DNA from: CAZNGF01 sp964572855
Lineage (GTDB): Bacteria; Bipolaricaulota; Bipolaricaulia; RBG-16-55-9; JAJCYT01
NCBI GenBank assembly: GCA_964572855.1
Contig: CAZNGF010000053.1
Span: forward strand, 1 to 22,318
Length of the DNA: 22,318 bases
Reading direction: 5' to 3'
Made by a program: the position numbers and the translations under genes
The notes under the pieces: model-generated
What the model saw: the letters and a program-made list of their open reading frames with translations, nothing else
The model's database searches: none
What the model was told of the DNA's origin: nothing
Shown: positions 14,591-21,890 of the stretch, piece after piece
Layout of the letters: every line of letters starts with the position of its first letter
Numbering within the stretch: the stretch's first letter is position 1

Positions 14591-15721
14591 ATGAACCGCA
14601 TCGTTCTCATCGTCCTCGTCTCGTTGGGCGTGCTGGCCGGACTCGTTTTCGCCTTTCGCGAGCCGTTGATTCGGCTGGCGTTTGCACCGCAGCCACCGTC
14701 GGGGGATGTCGAACTCGGCCGCGCGCTGGACGACCTGCCCGCGGACGCCGTGCAGGTCGTGGCCGACGGGCTCGACATCCCCTGGGAGATCGCGTTCCTG
14801 CCGGACGGCGACCTGCTCGTCAGCGAGCGGCCCGGCCGGCTGCTGCGGATCGGGGAGCGCGGTCGGGTCTTTGAAATCGCGGGCGTACGCCACGTCGGCG
14901 AGGGCGGCCTGCTGGGGCTGGCCCTGCACCCGAACTTCGTCGATACACGTTGGCTCTACCTCTATCTCACCACCCAGGTTGAAGGGGGCTTGCGCAACCG
15001 CGTCGAGCGCTACACGCTCAGCGACGACGCTTTAACCGAGCGTGTGGTTCTGCTGGAGGGGATCCCGGGCGCGCCCTTCCACGACGGCGGCCGGATCGCC
15101 TTCGGCTTCGACGGTCACCTCTACGTCACCACCGGCGACGCGGGCAACCCCTCGGCCGCGCAGGACCGGGGAACGCTTGCCGGCAAGATCCTGCGGCTGA
15201 CCGATACCGGCGCGATCCCGCCCGACAACCCGTTGGGCACGCTCGTCTATTCCTACGGCCACCGCAACCCGCAGGGGCTGGCCTGGGACGAAGCGGGCCA
15301 GCTTTGGGCCACCGAGCACGGCCGCTCGGGGCTCCAATCGGGCTTCGACGAGCTCAACCGCATCACGCCGGGCGCCAACTACGGCTGGCCCGCGATTCAG
15401 GGGGACGAGACGAATGAGGACATGACCGCTCCCGTCATGCACTCCGGCCCGGACCACACCTGGGCGCCCGCCGGCGCGGCGTACTGGGCGGGAAGCGTCT
15501 TGTTCGCCGGCCTGCGCGGCCAGGCGCTCTACGAGGCGCGGCTCGACGGGGAGACGCCCGAGCTCGTGATCCACTTGCAGGGCGACTACGGCCGCCTGCG
15601 CCTCGTGCGCCTGGGCCCCGACGGCTGGCTCTACCTGGGCACGAGCAACACCGACGGCCGCGGCCGCCCGCGCCCCGGCGACGATCGAGTCGTGCGGGTC
15701 GATCCCGACGCGTTGCGCTGA
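14591..15721 (+). CDS. PQQ-dependent sugar dehydrogenase-like beta-propeller protein
   Basis: A 376-residue protein. Residues 3-22 are a hydrophobic signal anchor (IVLIVLVSLGVLAGLVFAF). The rest is the soluble glucose dehydrogenase (GSDH/Asd) propeller: GLDIPWEIAFLPDGDLLVSE, GEGGLLGLALHPNF, HDGGRIAFGFDGHLYVTTGD, YGHRNPQGLAWD, and DELNRITPGANYGWP. Such proteins oxidise sugars at the cell surface, often with PQQ and Ca2+; many homologues have untested cofactor needs. The frame is open further upstream, but ATG 14591 gives a proper signal anchor and fits the -10 spacing. Single-gene unit. No PQQ synthesis gene is in the window. Confidence 0.88.
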   Translation: MNRIVLIVLVSLGVLAGLVFAFREPLIRLAFAPQPPSGDVELGRALDDLPADAVQVVADGLDIPWEIAFLPDGDLLVSERPGRLLRIGERGRVFEIAGVRHVGEGGLLGLALHPNFVDTRWLYLYLTTQVEGGLRNRVERYTLSDDALTERVVLLEGIPGAPFHDGGRIAFGFDGHLYVTTGDAGNPSAAQDRGTLAGKILRLTDTGAIPPDNPLGTLVYSYGHRNPQGLAWDEAGQLWATEHGRSGLQSGFDELNRITPGANYGWPAIQGDETNEDMTAPVMHSGPDHTWAPAGAAYWAGSVLFAGLRGQALYEARLDGETPELVIHLQGDYGRLRLVRLGPDGWLYLGTSNTDGRGRPRPGDDRVVRVDPDALR

Positions 15722-15817
15722 GCCGGGGTGAAATTCCGGTGAACGCGCCGACGTCCCGCTTTCCCATTTTCCTCGAAGGGAAACCGATCGCCGGCCTTCC
15801 AGCGGCAGACGCGCGGT

Positions 15818-15846
15818 TTGTCAACTGGGTGCTAATTCTTTAACAT
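15818..15846 (+). promoter_or_regulatory. Predicted promoter of the cyclase-TPR gene
   Basis: TTGTCA (15818-15823), a 17-bp spacer, TAACAT (15841-15846). A leader of about 35 bases ends with GAGGGGG 6 bases before ATG 15886. Confidence 0.5.
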
Positions 15847-15885
15847 AATGGCGTCGGATCGTCGTTCCACTTGAGGGGGATGCCC

Positions 15886-18300
15886 ATGAGTCCAGGCAAG
15901 CGCCGCTTGGCGGCCATCATGTTTACCGACCTCGTCGGCTACAGCGCGCTGGCGCAACGGGACGAGTCGCTCTCGTTGGAGCTGCTGGAGGCGCACCGCC
16001 GCCTGCTGCGCCCGCTCATCGCCCGCCACCACGGGGACGAGGTCAAGAGCATGGGCGACGGGCTCATGGTCGAGTTCCCCAGTGCGCTGGAGGCCGTCCA
16101 GTGCGCCGTGGCCATGCAGGAGGCGCTGCAGCGTCACAACGCCGACGCCCCGGTCGAGCGCCGCCTGCAGGTCCGCATCGGGGTCCACCTGGGCGACGTG
16201 GTCCACCGCGACGGCGACGTGTTCGGCGACGGGGTCAACATCGCCTCCCGAATCGAACCGCTGGCCCAGCCGGGCGGGATCTGCATCTCGGAGTACGTCC
16301 ACGACCAGGTGCGCCGCAAGCTCAAGGTTCCGGTCGTGAGCCTGGGCAAGCCCGCGCTCAAGCACATCGACGACCCGATCGAGGTGTTCCGGCTCGTGCT
16401 GCCGTGGGAGGAGCGCTCCGCAAAGGCGCGCGCCGCCGACAAGCCGTGGTTCCTGCGCCCGCGGCCCTACCTGATCGGCCTGTTCGTCGTGTTCTTCTTG
16501 GCGGCGGCGGGCTGGGGGGTGTTCAACGCGCTCACCTCGAAGACCCTGCCCGAGATCCTCTCGGACGCCTCCGAAACGGACGCGGCCGTGGCGCCGGGCC
16601 CGATCGAGTCCATCGCCGTGCTCCCGTTCCTCAACCTGAGTTCCGACGCCGAGCACGAGTACTTCAGCGACGGGCTCACCGAGGAGCTCATCAACGCCAT
16701 CGCCCAGGTCGAGGGGCTGCGCGTGATCTCGCGCACCTCGGCCTTCGCCTTCAAGGGGCGCGAGCTCGACGTGCGGACCATCGGGGGCGAGCTGGGCGTG
16801 GACGCGATCCTGGAGGGCAGCGTGCGCCGGTCCGGCAGCCGCGTGCGCATCAGCACCCAGCTCGTGAGCGTGGCCGACGGCACGACGCTCTGGTCGCGGA
16901 CGTTCGACCAGCAGCTCGAGGACGTGTTCGCGATCCAGGAGAGCATCGCGCGCGCCACCGTGGACACGCTCAAACTCGAGCTGCTGGCCGATGGGAGCCA
17001 GGACCTGGTCCAGCCCACCACCGAGAGCCTGACGGCCTACGAGGAATACCTGCAGGGGCGCTTCTACTGGAACAAGCGCACCGGGGACGGCTTCGAGCAA
17101 GCACTTGCGCACTTCAACGCCGCGCTGGAAGCCGACCCCGATTACGCCAAGGCCCACGCCGGGCTGGCCGACACCTACAGCCTGATGGTCAGCTACGACG
17201 TGCTGCTGCCCGACGAGGGCTACCCCCAGGCGCGCGAGGCGGCCAACCGAGCCCTGGCGCTCGACCCGACGCTGGCCGAGGCGCACACGTCGCTGGCCTT
17301 CATCGAGGAGAACGAGTCAGGGAACCTGGAGGCCGCCGAAGCCCTCTACCGGGAGGCCATCGCGATCAACCCCAACTACGCCACGGCACACCACTGGTAC
17401 TCGATCCTGCTCGAGGAGCAGGGTCGGCTGGACGAGGCCCTGGCCGAGGCGGAGCGCGCCCTGGCGCTGGACCCGCTCTCGCCCATCATCAACGTGAACC
17501 TGGCCAGCAAGTACCAGTCCAAGGGGGAGCTGGACCGAGCCATCGAGCGGCTCGAGAAGGCCGTTGAGCTTGCCCCCGACTTCCGCAACGCGCGCCAATC
17601 CCTGGCCAACGTGCAGATGCTGGAGGGGGGCTGGGCCAGCGCCCGGGAGCAATACGAGGCGCTGTTGCAAGACGCCCCCGAGGCCGCGGGGGTCAGGTTG
17701 GGGTATGCAAGTCTGCTCCAATACCAGGGGCACCTCGAGGAGGCGCTCACACACATCGAGCACGTGCTCGCCCGAAACCCCGAGCACGCCACGGCCCACC
17801 AGTTGCTGGGCGTGCACCACTACTGGACCCGCCAGTTCGACGCCGCGCGGGAGGCGTTCACCCGCGCCCAGGAACTGAACCCGCAGCTGCAGTTCTCCGG
17901 CAACCTCGGCTTGATCGACCTCTGGCAGGGGCGCTACGACGACGCGTTGGAGCGGCTCGAACACGCCTTGGAAGCGGCCTCTGACAACCCCATGCTGGTT
18001 CGCACCTTGAGGGCCATGGAGGCCATCGGCCTGGCTATGCGCGGCGACGAGGAGGCGGCCCGCGAAGCGCTGACGGCACTGGCCGAGGAGAAGCTGGAGC
18101 GCAATCAGCAATTTCCCAGCCTCGTGTCCATCGCGTATTTCCAACTGGGCGAGCTGGATAGAGGCTTCGCCTGGCTTGAGAAGGCGTTTGCGCTCAAGGA
18201 TCCCACCATCGCCAGCCTCAAGGTCGAGCCGCTCTTCGACCCCGCGCGCGCCGACCCGCGCTTCGAGCAGTACTTGGAGCGCATCGGGTTGACACCTTAG
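15886..18300 (+). CDS. Class III adenylate/guanylate cyclase with TolB-like and TPR domains
   Basis: An 804-residue multidomain signalling protein. The cyclase domain (about 7-170) keeps both metal aspartates (FTDLVGYS and KSMGDGLMVEF), the substrate Lys (EVKSMGD), the purine-site FGDG and the transition-state Asn/Arg (VNIASRIE), so it looks active. A single transmembrane helix follows (about 194-214, LIGLFVVFFLAAAGWGV). Next is a TolB/FlgO-like domain (from about 242, IAVLPFLNLSSDAEHEYFSDGLTEELI). From about 400 there are many tetratricopeptide repeats (for example AEAHTSLAFIE, IAINPNYATAHHWYSILLEEQG). This order is a known architecture. The cyclase is cytoplasmic; TolB-like and TPR parts lie beyond the membrane. 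The start at 15886 is preferred over upstream TTG 15871 and ATG 15880 because of ribosome-site spacing. Confidence 0.9.
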   Translation: MSPGKRRLAAIMFTDLVGYSALAQRDESLSLELLEAHRRLLRPLIARHHGDEVKSMGDGLMVEFPSALEAVQCAVAMQEALQRHNADAPVERRLQVRIGVHLGDVVHRDGDVFGDGVNIASRIEPLAQPGGICISEYVHDQVRRKLKVPVVSLGKPALKHIDDPIEVFRLVLPWEERSAKARAADKPWFLRPRPYLIGLFVVFFLAAAGWGVFNALTSKTLPEILSDASETDAAVAPGPIESIAVLPFLNLSSDAEHEYFSDGLTEELINAIAQVEGLRVISRTSAFAFKGRELDVRTIGGELGVDAILEGSVRRSGSRVRISTQLVSVADGTTLWSRTFDQQLEDVFAIQESIARATVDTLKLELLADGSQDLVQPTTESLTAYEEYLQGRFYWNKRTGDGFEQALAHFNAALEADPDYAKAHAGLADTYSLMVSYDVLLPDEGYPQAREAANRALALDPTLAEAHTSLAFIEENESGNLEAAEALYREAIAINPNYATAHHWYSILLEEQGRLDEALAEAERALALDPLSPIINVNLASKYQSKGELDRAIERLEKAVELAPDFRNARQSLANVQMLEGGWASAREQYEALLQDAPEAAGVRLGYASLLQYQGHLEEALTHIEHVLARNPEHATAHQLLGVHHYWTRQFDAAREAFTRAQELNPQLQFSGNLGLIDLWQGRYDDALERLEHALEAASDNPMLVRTLRAMEAIGLAMRGDEEAAREALTALAEEKLERNQQFPSLVSIAYFQLGELDRGFAWLEKAFALKDPTIASLKVEPLFDPARADPRFEQYLERIGLTP

Positions 18301-18317
18301 GGGGACCGGCCTATAGT
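18289..18317 (+). promoter_or_regulatory. Strong sigma70-type promoter ahead of the Arg-rich leader and argF
   Basis: TTGACA (18289-18294, perfect), a 17-bp spacer, TATAGT (18312-18317). The -35 box lies inside the last codons of the cyclase gene. The first ATG is 7 bases after the -10 box, so the leader ORF would start at or next to +1. Confidence 0.75.
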
Positions 18318-18324
18318 GTGCACC

Positions 18325-18390
18325 ATGTCCCGCCACCGGACGCAAAGCCGTTTCCCCCGACGCTTGCGTAGAGGCCCTCAGCGGGCCTGA
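18325..18390 (+). CDS. Candidate arginine-rich leader peptide (attenuator) of argF
   Basis: A 21-codon ORF from ATG 18325 to TGA 18388-18390, too short for ordinary gene callers. Eight of 21 residues are Arg (codons 3, 5, 9, 12, 13, 15, 16, 20), including a run R-R-L-R-R at 12-16, and five synonymous codons are used (CGC, CGG, CGT, CGA, AGA). It begins where transcription is predicted to start and precedes argF by 121 bases. In amino-acid attenuators such as trp, his and leu, leader ORFs rich in the regulated amino acid sense charged-tRNA levels. Ornithine carbamoyltransferase makes the arginine precursor citrulline, so this fits. Caution: CGN codons are frequent by chance in GC-rich DNA. Confidence 0.45.
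   Translation: MSRHRTQSRFPRRLRRGPQRA
18372..18388 (+). promoter_or_regulatory. Leader hairpin overlapping the Arg-leader stop codon
   Basis: AGGCCC (18372-18377), loop TCAGC, GGGCCT (18383-18388). The 3' arm reaches the stop codon, and a T-run (18397-18400) lies 8 bases later. A competing pairing exists between GCCCTC (18374-18379) and GAGGGC (18426-18431). A ribosome stalled at codons 15-16 would cover the first arm. This has the logic of an attenuator, but the stem is short and the T-run weak. Confidence 0.35.
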
Positions 18391-18511
18391 GCGCGCTTTT
18401 CACTTTCCCATTCCGCCGGTCCGCCGAGGGCTGATTCAAGGCATTGCCCGCACGCGTGCGACGGGACTACCATGCCCCCAACCCGATTTCTTCATCGCTC
18501 AAGGAGGACGC

Positions 18512-19423
18512 GTGAAACACTTGGTTTCGCTGGCCGACTACACCGCAGAGGGGCTGTGGAACTTGCTCGAGCTGGCCAAGCACCTCAAGCGGGAACACAG
18601 GGCCGGCATACGGCACGAGATGCTCAAGGGCAAGACGCTGGCCATGATCTTCCAGAAGCCGTCGCTGCGCACGCGCGTCTCGTTCGAGGCCGGCATGACC
18701 CAGCTCGGCGGACACGCCATCTACCTGGGGCCCGACGACATCAAGCTGGGCGCGCGCGAGACGATCGAGGACATCGCGGTCGTGACCGCGCGCTACGTGG
18801 ACGGGATCATGGCCCGCGTGTTCGGGCACGGGATCGTCGAGGAATTGGCCCGGCACGCAAGCGTGCCCGTGATCAACGGGCTCAGCGATTCGTTGCACCC
18901 CTGCCAGATCCTGGGCGACTTGCTCACGGTCTGGGAGAAGAAGCGCCGGCTCGAAGGCCTGAAGGTCGTCTTCGTGGGCGACGGCAACAACGTGGCCAAC
19001 TCCTGGCTCAACGGCGGCTCGATCCTGGGCGTGGACGTGACGGTCTGCTGTCCCGAGGGGTACGAACCCGACGAGGAAATCGTGACGGCGGCCAAGCAGC
19101 GCGGTCCAAAAATCGAGGTCGTCCACGATCCGCAGGCGGCCGTCCAGGGCGCCGACGCCGTCTACACCGACGTCTGGACCTCGATGGGCCAGGAGGGCGA
19201 GGCCGGGGAGCGCAAGTCGCGCTTCGAGGGCTTCCAGGTCAACGCCGTGCTCATGAGCCGTGCCAAGCCCGACGCGCTGGTGCTGCACTGCCTGCCGGCC
19301 CACTACGGCGAGGAGATCAGCTACGAGGTGGCCCAAGGCCCCAACAGCGCGCTCTACGACGAGGCCGAGAACCGTTTGCACGCCCAGAAGGCCGTGCTCG
19401 CTTCGCTGATGACGAGCGCCTAG
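18512..19423 (+). CDS. argF: Ornithine carbamoyltransferase
   Basis: A 303-residue enzyme that makes citrulline from ornithine and carbamoyl phosphate in arginine synthesis. The carbamoyl phosphate site SLRTR is at 51-55 (FQKPSLRTRVSFE) and HPCQILGD at 129-136. The ornithine loop DVWTSMGQE is at 220-228, HCLPAHYGEE at 259-268 and ENRLH at 286-290. SMG and HCLP favour OTCase over aspartate carbamoyltransferase. The His-Arg usual in HCLPAHRG is His-Tyr here, probably a lineage variant. The start is GTG 18512 with AAGGAGG 4 bases upstream. The 195-base transcript leader holds the Arg-rich ORF. No other arg gene is adjacent in the window. Confidence 0.92.
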   Translation: MKHLVSLADYTAEGLWNLLELAKHLKREHRAGIRHEMLKGKTLAMIFQKPSLRTRVSFEAGMTQLGGHAIYLGPDDIKLGARETIEDIAVVTARYVDGIMARVFGHGIVEELARHASVPVINGLSDSLHPCQILGDLLTVWEKKRRLEGLKVVFVGDGNNVANSWLNGGSILGVDVTVCCPEGYEPDEEIVTAAKQRGPKIEVVHDPQAAVQGADAVYTDVWTSMGQEGEAGERKSRFEGFQVNAVLMSRAKPDALVLHCLPAHYGEEISYEVAQGPNSALYDEAENRLHAQKAVLASLMTSA

Positions 19424-19425
19424 CG

Positions 19426-19617
19426 ATGGCCCACTCCATCGGCGTTCCCTGCGGCGCGCCGTCCCTCGACCGCATCGCCGAGCGCCTGAGCCGGATGGGG
19501 CACCCGCCGGTCGCCCCGGAGAACCCATATTGGGCGGACAAGGGCCTCACCTTCGAGGACCCAGACGGCCGGCGCGTCGTGCTGCGGACGTTGCCGCCCC
19601 CCGAAGCGGCCGGCTAA
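19426..19617 (+). pseudogene. C-terminal half of a VOC (glyoxalase-like) protein, likely remnant
   Basis: 63 codons starting 2 bases after the argF stop. The end reads VAPENPYWADKGLTFEDPDG followed by RRVVLR. This is the C-terminal half of a common VOC-superfamily protein (ENPYW...TFEDPDGxRVVL), whose full length is usually about 120-130 residues. The N-terminal beta-alpha-beta half is missing, and no ribosome site is present before the ATG. It may be a decayed gene cut by the argF locus, or a translationally coupled half-domain. The -35 and -10 boxes of the next gene may sit in its last codons. Confidence 0.6.
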
Positions 19618-19629
19618 ACTCGCGGCGCA

Positions 19630-20592
19630 ATGGAACGCCCCAAGCCCGCGGAGCGAGAGGGACGCGTGCGCAACGGCAAGCTGAACCTGAGCGCGATCCG
19701 GCCCGACTGGAAAGAGGTGTTGCGCAACTACCTGCTGCTCACGCTGGGCGCGGGCGTGCTGGTGGTGGGCGCGAACCTGTTCCTCACGCCGCACCAGATC
19801 GCGCCGGGCGGCACGCTGGGCCTGGCGCTCATCGTCCAGCACTTTCTGGGGTTTTCGCCGGGGCTCATCATGCTCGTGCTCAACAGCCCCATGCTCGTGC
19901 TGGGCTTCTTCTACCTGGGGCGCTACCGCTTTCTGCTGCGCACATTGTACGCCGTGCTGCTCTACAACCTGGGCCTGGACCTGTTCCAGCCGCTGTTCCC
20001 GCCCGAAGGACTCACGGTCGATCCGCTGCTGAACACGCTCTACGGCGGCATCGTGGGCGGGATCGGCACCGGCCTCGTGCTGCGCGGGCGCGGCACGATC
20101 GCGGGGACGGGCGTGCTGAGCCGGCTATTGCAGTTCCAGACGGGCATGCCCACCAGCCAGGTCTACATGCTGATCGACGGCAGCGTGATCGCGCTGCAGG
20201 GGCTCGTGTTCGGCTGGGAGGCCTCGCTCTACGCCCTCATCACGCTCTTTTTGTGGGGGCTGGGGGCCGACTACGTGCTGGAGGGACCCAGCGTCGTGCG
20301 CACGGCCTTCATCGTGACGGACGCGCCCAAGGACGTGGCCTTCACGCTGGCGCACCGGCTCGGCGTGGGCGCGACCTCCTGGAGCGGGCGCGGCATGTTC
20401 ACCGACGCCGAGCGCACCGTGCTGTTCTGCACCGTGAGCCGGCCCGAGGTCGAGACACTCAAATCGATCATCTCCGAGATCGACCCCAAGGCGTTCATCG
20501 TGATCGGGCAGGGGCACCAGACCAAGGGGGGCGTGCTGCGGCCGGGCAAGCGCCCCAAGCTCCCGCCCGACCAGAACGCGCCGCCGCCCTGA
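19630..20592 (+). CDS. YitT family membrane protein (DUF161 plus DUF2179)
   Basis: A 320-residue protein with five or six predicted transmembrane helices (YLLLTLGAGVLVVGANLFL, GLIMLVLNSPMLVLGFFYLG, GGIVGGIGTGLVLRG, LYALITLFLWGL). A C-terminal soluble DUF2179 domain follows (TAFIVTDAPKDVAFTLAHRL, GMFTDAERTVLFCTVSRPE, IDPKAFIVI). The early segment ANLFLTPHQIAPGGTLGLAL is the family signature (NxFLxPxxIxxGGxxGLAxI). The function is unproven; relatives are sometimes linked to membrane transport. Start: ATG 19630 with possible TTGCCG-18-TAAACT boxes ending at 19620 (9 bases before), or GTG 19666 with GAGAGGG upstream. It ends 43 bases before dinB. Confidence 0.88.
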   Translation: MERPKPAEREGRVRNGKLNLSAIRPDWKEVLRNYLLLTLGAGVLVVGANLFLTPHQIAPGGTLGLALIVQHFLGFSPGLIMLVLNSPMLVLGFFYLGRYRFLLRTLYAVLLYNLGLDLFQPLFPPEGLTVDPLLNTLYGGIVGGIGTGLVLRGRGTIAGTGVLSRLLQFQTGMPTSQVYMLIDGSVIALQGLVFGWEASLYALITLFLWGLGADYVLEGPSVVRTAFIVTDAPKDVAFTLAHRLGVGATSWSGRGMFTDAERTVLFCTVSRPEVETLKSIISEIDPKAFIVIGQGHQTKGGVLRPGKRPKLPPDQNAPPP

Positions 20593-20635
20593 TCCGAACA
20601 AGCGTGCGCGCTATACTGACGCGGACGGGGTGAGT

Positions 20636-21730
20636 ATGGCACGGACCATCGCGCACGTCGACATGGACGCCTTTTACGCCTCGGTCGAGCAGCGGGAGCG
20701 GCCCGCGCTGCGCGGGAAGCCCGTGATCGTGGGCGGCCGGCCCGAGCAGCGCGGCGTGGTGGCCGCGGCCTCGTACGAGGCGCGCCGCTTCGGCGTCCAC
20801 AGCGCCATGCCCGCGCGCACGGCTCTTAGGCTCTGCCCGCACGCCGAGCTGCTCCCCGCGCGCATGGACTACTACCGTGAGGTCTCCCAGCAGGTGTTCG
20901 CGATCTTTGGCGCGCTCACGGATTTGGTCGAGCCGCTCTCGCTGGACGAGGCCTTTCTTGACCTCAGCCACCGAGCCGGCTCATTGGACGAGGCCGAGCG
21001 CCTCGCCCGCGCCATCAAGACCCGCGTGCTGCGCGAGACCAAGCTGACGTGCTCGGTGGGCGTGGGGCCAAACAAGTTCCTGGCCAAGCTCGCCTCGGAA
21101 CGAGACAAACCCGACGGTCTGTTTCTGCTGGTCGAGGAGGACGTGCCCGTTTTTTTGGAGTCTCTGCCACTGCAAGCGCTCTGGGGCGTGGGGCCGTCGA
21201 CGCTCAAGCACCTGGAAGCGCTGGGGGTGGCGACCATGACCGACCTGCGCGCCTGCGGCATGGCCGAGCTCGTCCGGCACCTGGGCGCGCACGGGGCGCA
21301 CCTGTGGCAGCTGGCCCGCGGCCGGGACGCGCGCCCGGTCGTGCCGCACCGGCCCTCCAAGTCGATCAGCCGCGAGACGACCTTCGCCCGCGACGTCACC
21401 TCGCACGAGGAGATGCTGGAGGCGCTCCGGGAGCTCACCCGCGACACGATGGCGCACGTGCGCCGCCAGGGGCTGCAGGGCAAAACGGTCCACCTCAAGG
21501 TGCGCCTGGGCGATTTCACCACGCTCACGCGCAACGGCACGCTGGCCTGGCCCACCCAGGACCCCAGGCCCGTCTGGTCGGCGGTCCAGCGTCTGCTGCG
21601 CGACCGGATCGACCTCGGCGGGCAGGGCGTGCGCCTGCTGGGCGTGGGGCTGTCGGGGCTGAGTCCCCACAACCACGGCCAACTCCCGCTGTTCGACTTC
21701 GACGACCTGCTCGCGCGCGGGCGCCGCTGA
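20636..21730 (+). CDS. dinB: DNA polymerase IV (Y-family translesion polymerase)
   Basis: A 364-residue polymerase. Catalytic carboxylates are D9 in HVDMDAFYASVE and D104/E105 in PLSLDEAFLD. The finger region YEARRFGVHSAMP, the helix-hairpin-helix segment (LWGVGPSTLKHLEALGV) and the little finger (SISRETTF onwards) are all present. The C-terminus has QLPLF (349-353), a beta-clamp binding motif. It bypasses damaged template bases with low fidelity. The start is ATG 20636, overlapped by GGGGTGAG; GTG 20630 is also possible. A TATACT box (20612-20617) lies 18 bases upstream without a clear -35 or LexA-type box. The neighbouring genes do not form an obvious SOS cassette. Confidence 0.95.
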   Translation: MARTIAHVDMDAFYASVEQRERPALRGKPVIVGGRPEQRGVVAAASYEARRFGVHSAMPARTALRLCPHAELLPARMDYYREVSQQVFAIFGALTDLVEPLSLDEAFLDLSHRAGSLDEAERLARAIKTRVLRETKLTCSVGVGPNKFLAKLASERDKPDGLFLLVEEDVPVFLESLPLQALWGVGPSTLKHLEALGVATMTDLRACGMAELVRHLGAHGAHLWQLARGRDARPVVPHRPSKSISRETTFARDVTSHEEMLEALRELTRDTMAHVRRQGLQGKTVHLKVRLGDFTTLTRNGTLAWPTQDPRPVWSAVQRLLRDRIDLGGQGVRLLGVGLSGLSPHNHGQLPLFDFDDLLARGRR

Positions 21731-21751
21731 GACGTTTCCGGGAGCGCGGGG

Positions 21752-21780
21752 TTGACAGCAACGAGAACCGTTGCTATAGT
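21752..21780 (+). promoter_or_regulatory. Consensus promoter of the small RNA/mini-ORF unit
   Basis: TTGACA (21752-21757), a 17-bp spacer, TATAGT (21775-21780). It is among the strongest promoters in the window and is identical in boxes and spacing to that of the argF leader. The expected start is about 21787. Confidence 0.8.
21757..21775. promoter_or_regulatory. Palindrome filling the promoter spacer
   Basis: AGCAACG-AGAAC-CGTTGCT: 7-bp perfect arms around 5 bases. It occupies exactly the space between -35 and -10, touching both. This position is ideal for a dimeric repressor or a MerR-like activator. The factor is unknown. Confidence 0.55.
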
Positions 21781-21786
21781 AAAGGG

Positions 21787-21890
21787 TATCCCCACATTTG
21801 GGGAAAAGGAGGTGATCCACAATCATAGCTGAACGTAGTCACTAACCCCCTGGCGTCGATACCGAAAGGGTCAACGCCAGGGGGTTTTTT
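21787..21890 (+). ncRNA. Small transcript with a perfect 16S-complementary site and mini-ORF
   Basis: The predicted RNA is about 100 nt. From 5' to 3' it holds a hairpin TCCCC-ACATTT-GGGGA (21789-21804), then AAAGGAGGTGATCC (21805-21818). This is the full complement of the conserved 16S rRNA 3' end GGATCACCTCCTTT. Next is a mini-ORF from ATC 21822 (or ATA 21825) to TAA 21843-21845 (I-I-A-E-R-S-H), and then an intrinsic terminator. The maximal Shine-Dalgarno followed by a rare AUC/AUA start and residues I-I-A recalls infC (initiation factor IF3) gene starts, which use such codons for IF3 autoregulation. No infC follows. It may be an attenuator for the gene at 22093 or an independent RNA. Confidence 0.5.
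21846..21890 (+). terminator. Strong intrinsic terminator directly after the mini-ORF
   Basis: CCCCCTGGCGT (21846-21856) pairs perfectly with ACGCCAGGGGG (21874-21884), with partial pairing and GAAA in the apex. It is followed by TTTTTT, CG and another TTTTT. The stem begins at the base after the mini-ORF stop codon, so a ribosome there would block its folding. Confidence 0.93.

Noticed and set aside
18472..19617. Long plus-strand frame over argF and the VOC remnant
   Set aside because: The argF part is out of frame and translates to Arg/Gly-rich noise. Only its last 63 codons (from 19426) resemble a protein family.
21804..21818. Minus-strand reading GGATCACCTCC as a fragment of a 16S rRNA gene
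   Set aside because: Only the last 14 bases match. The helix 45 sequence that must precede it (GTGCGGCT-type) is absent, and the context on the plus strand is a promoter-SD-terminator unit.
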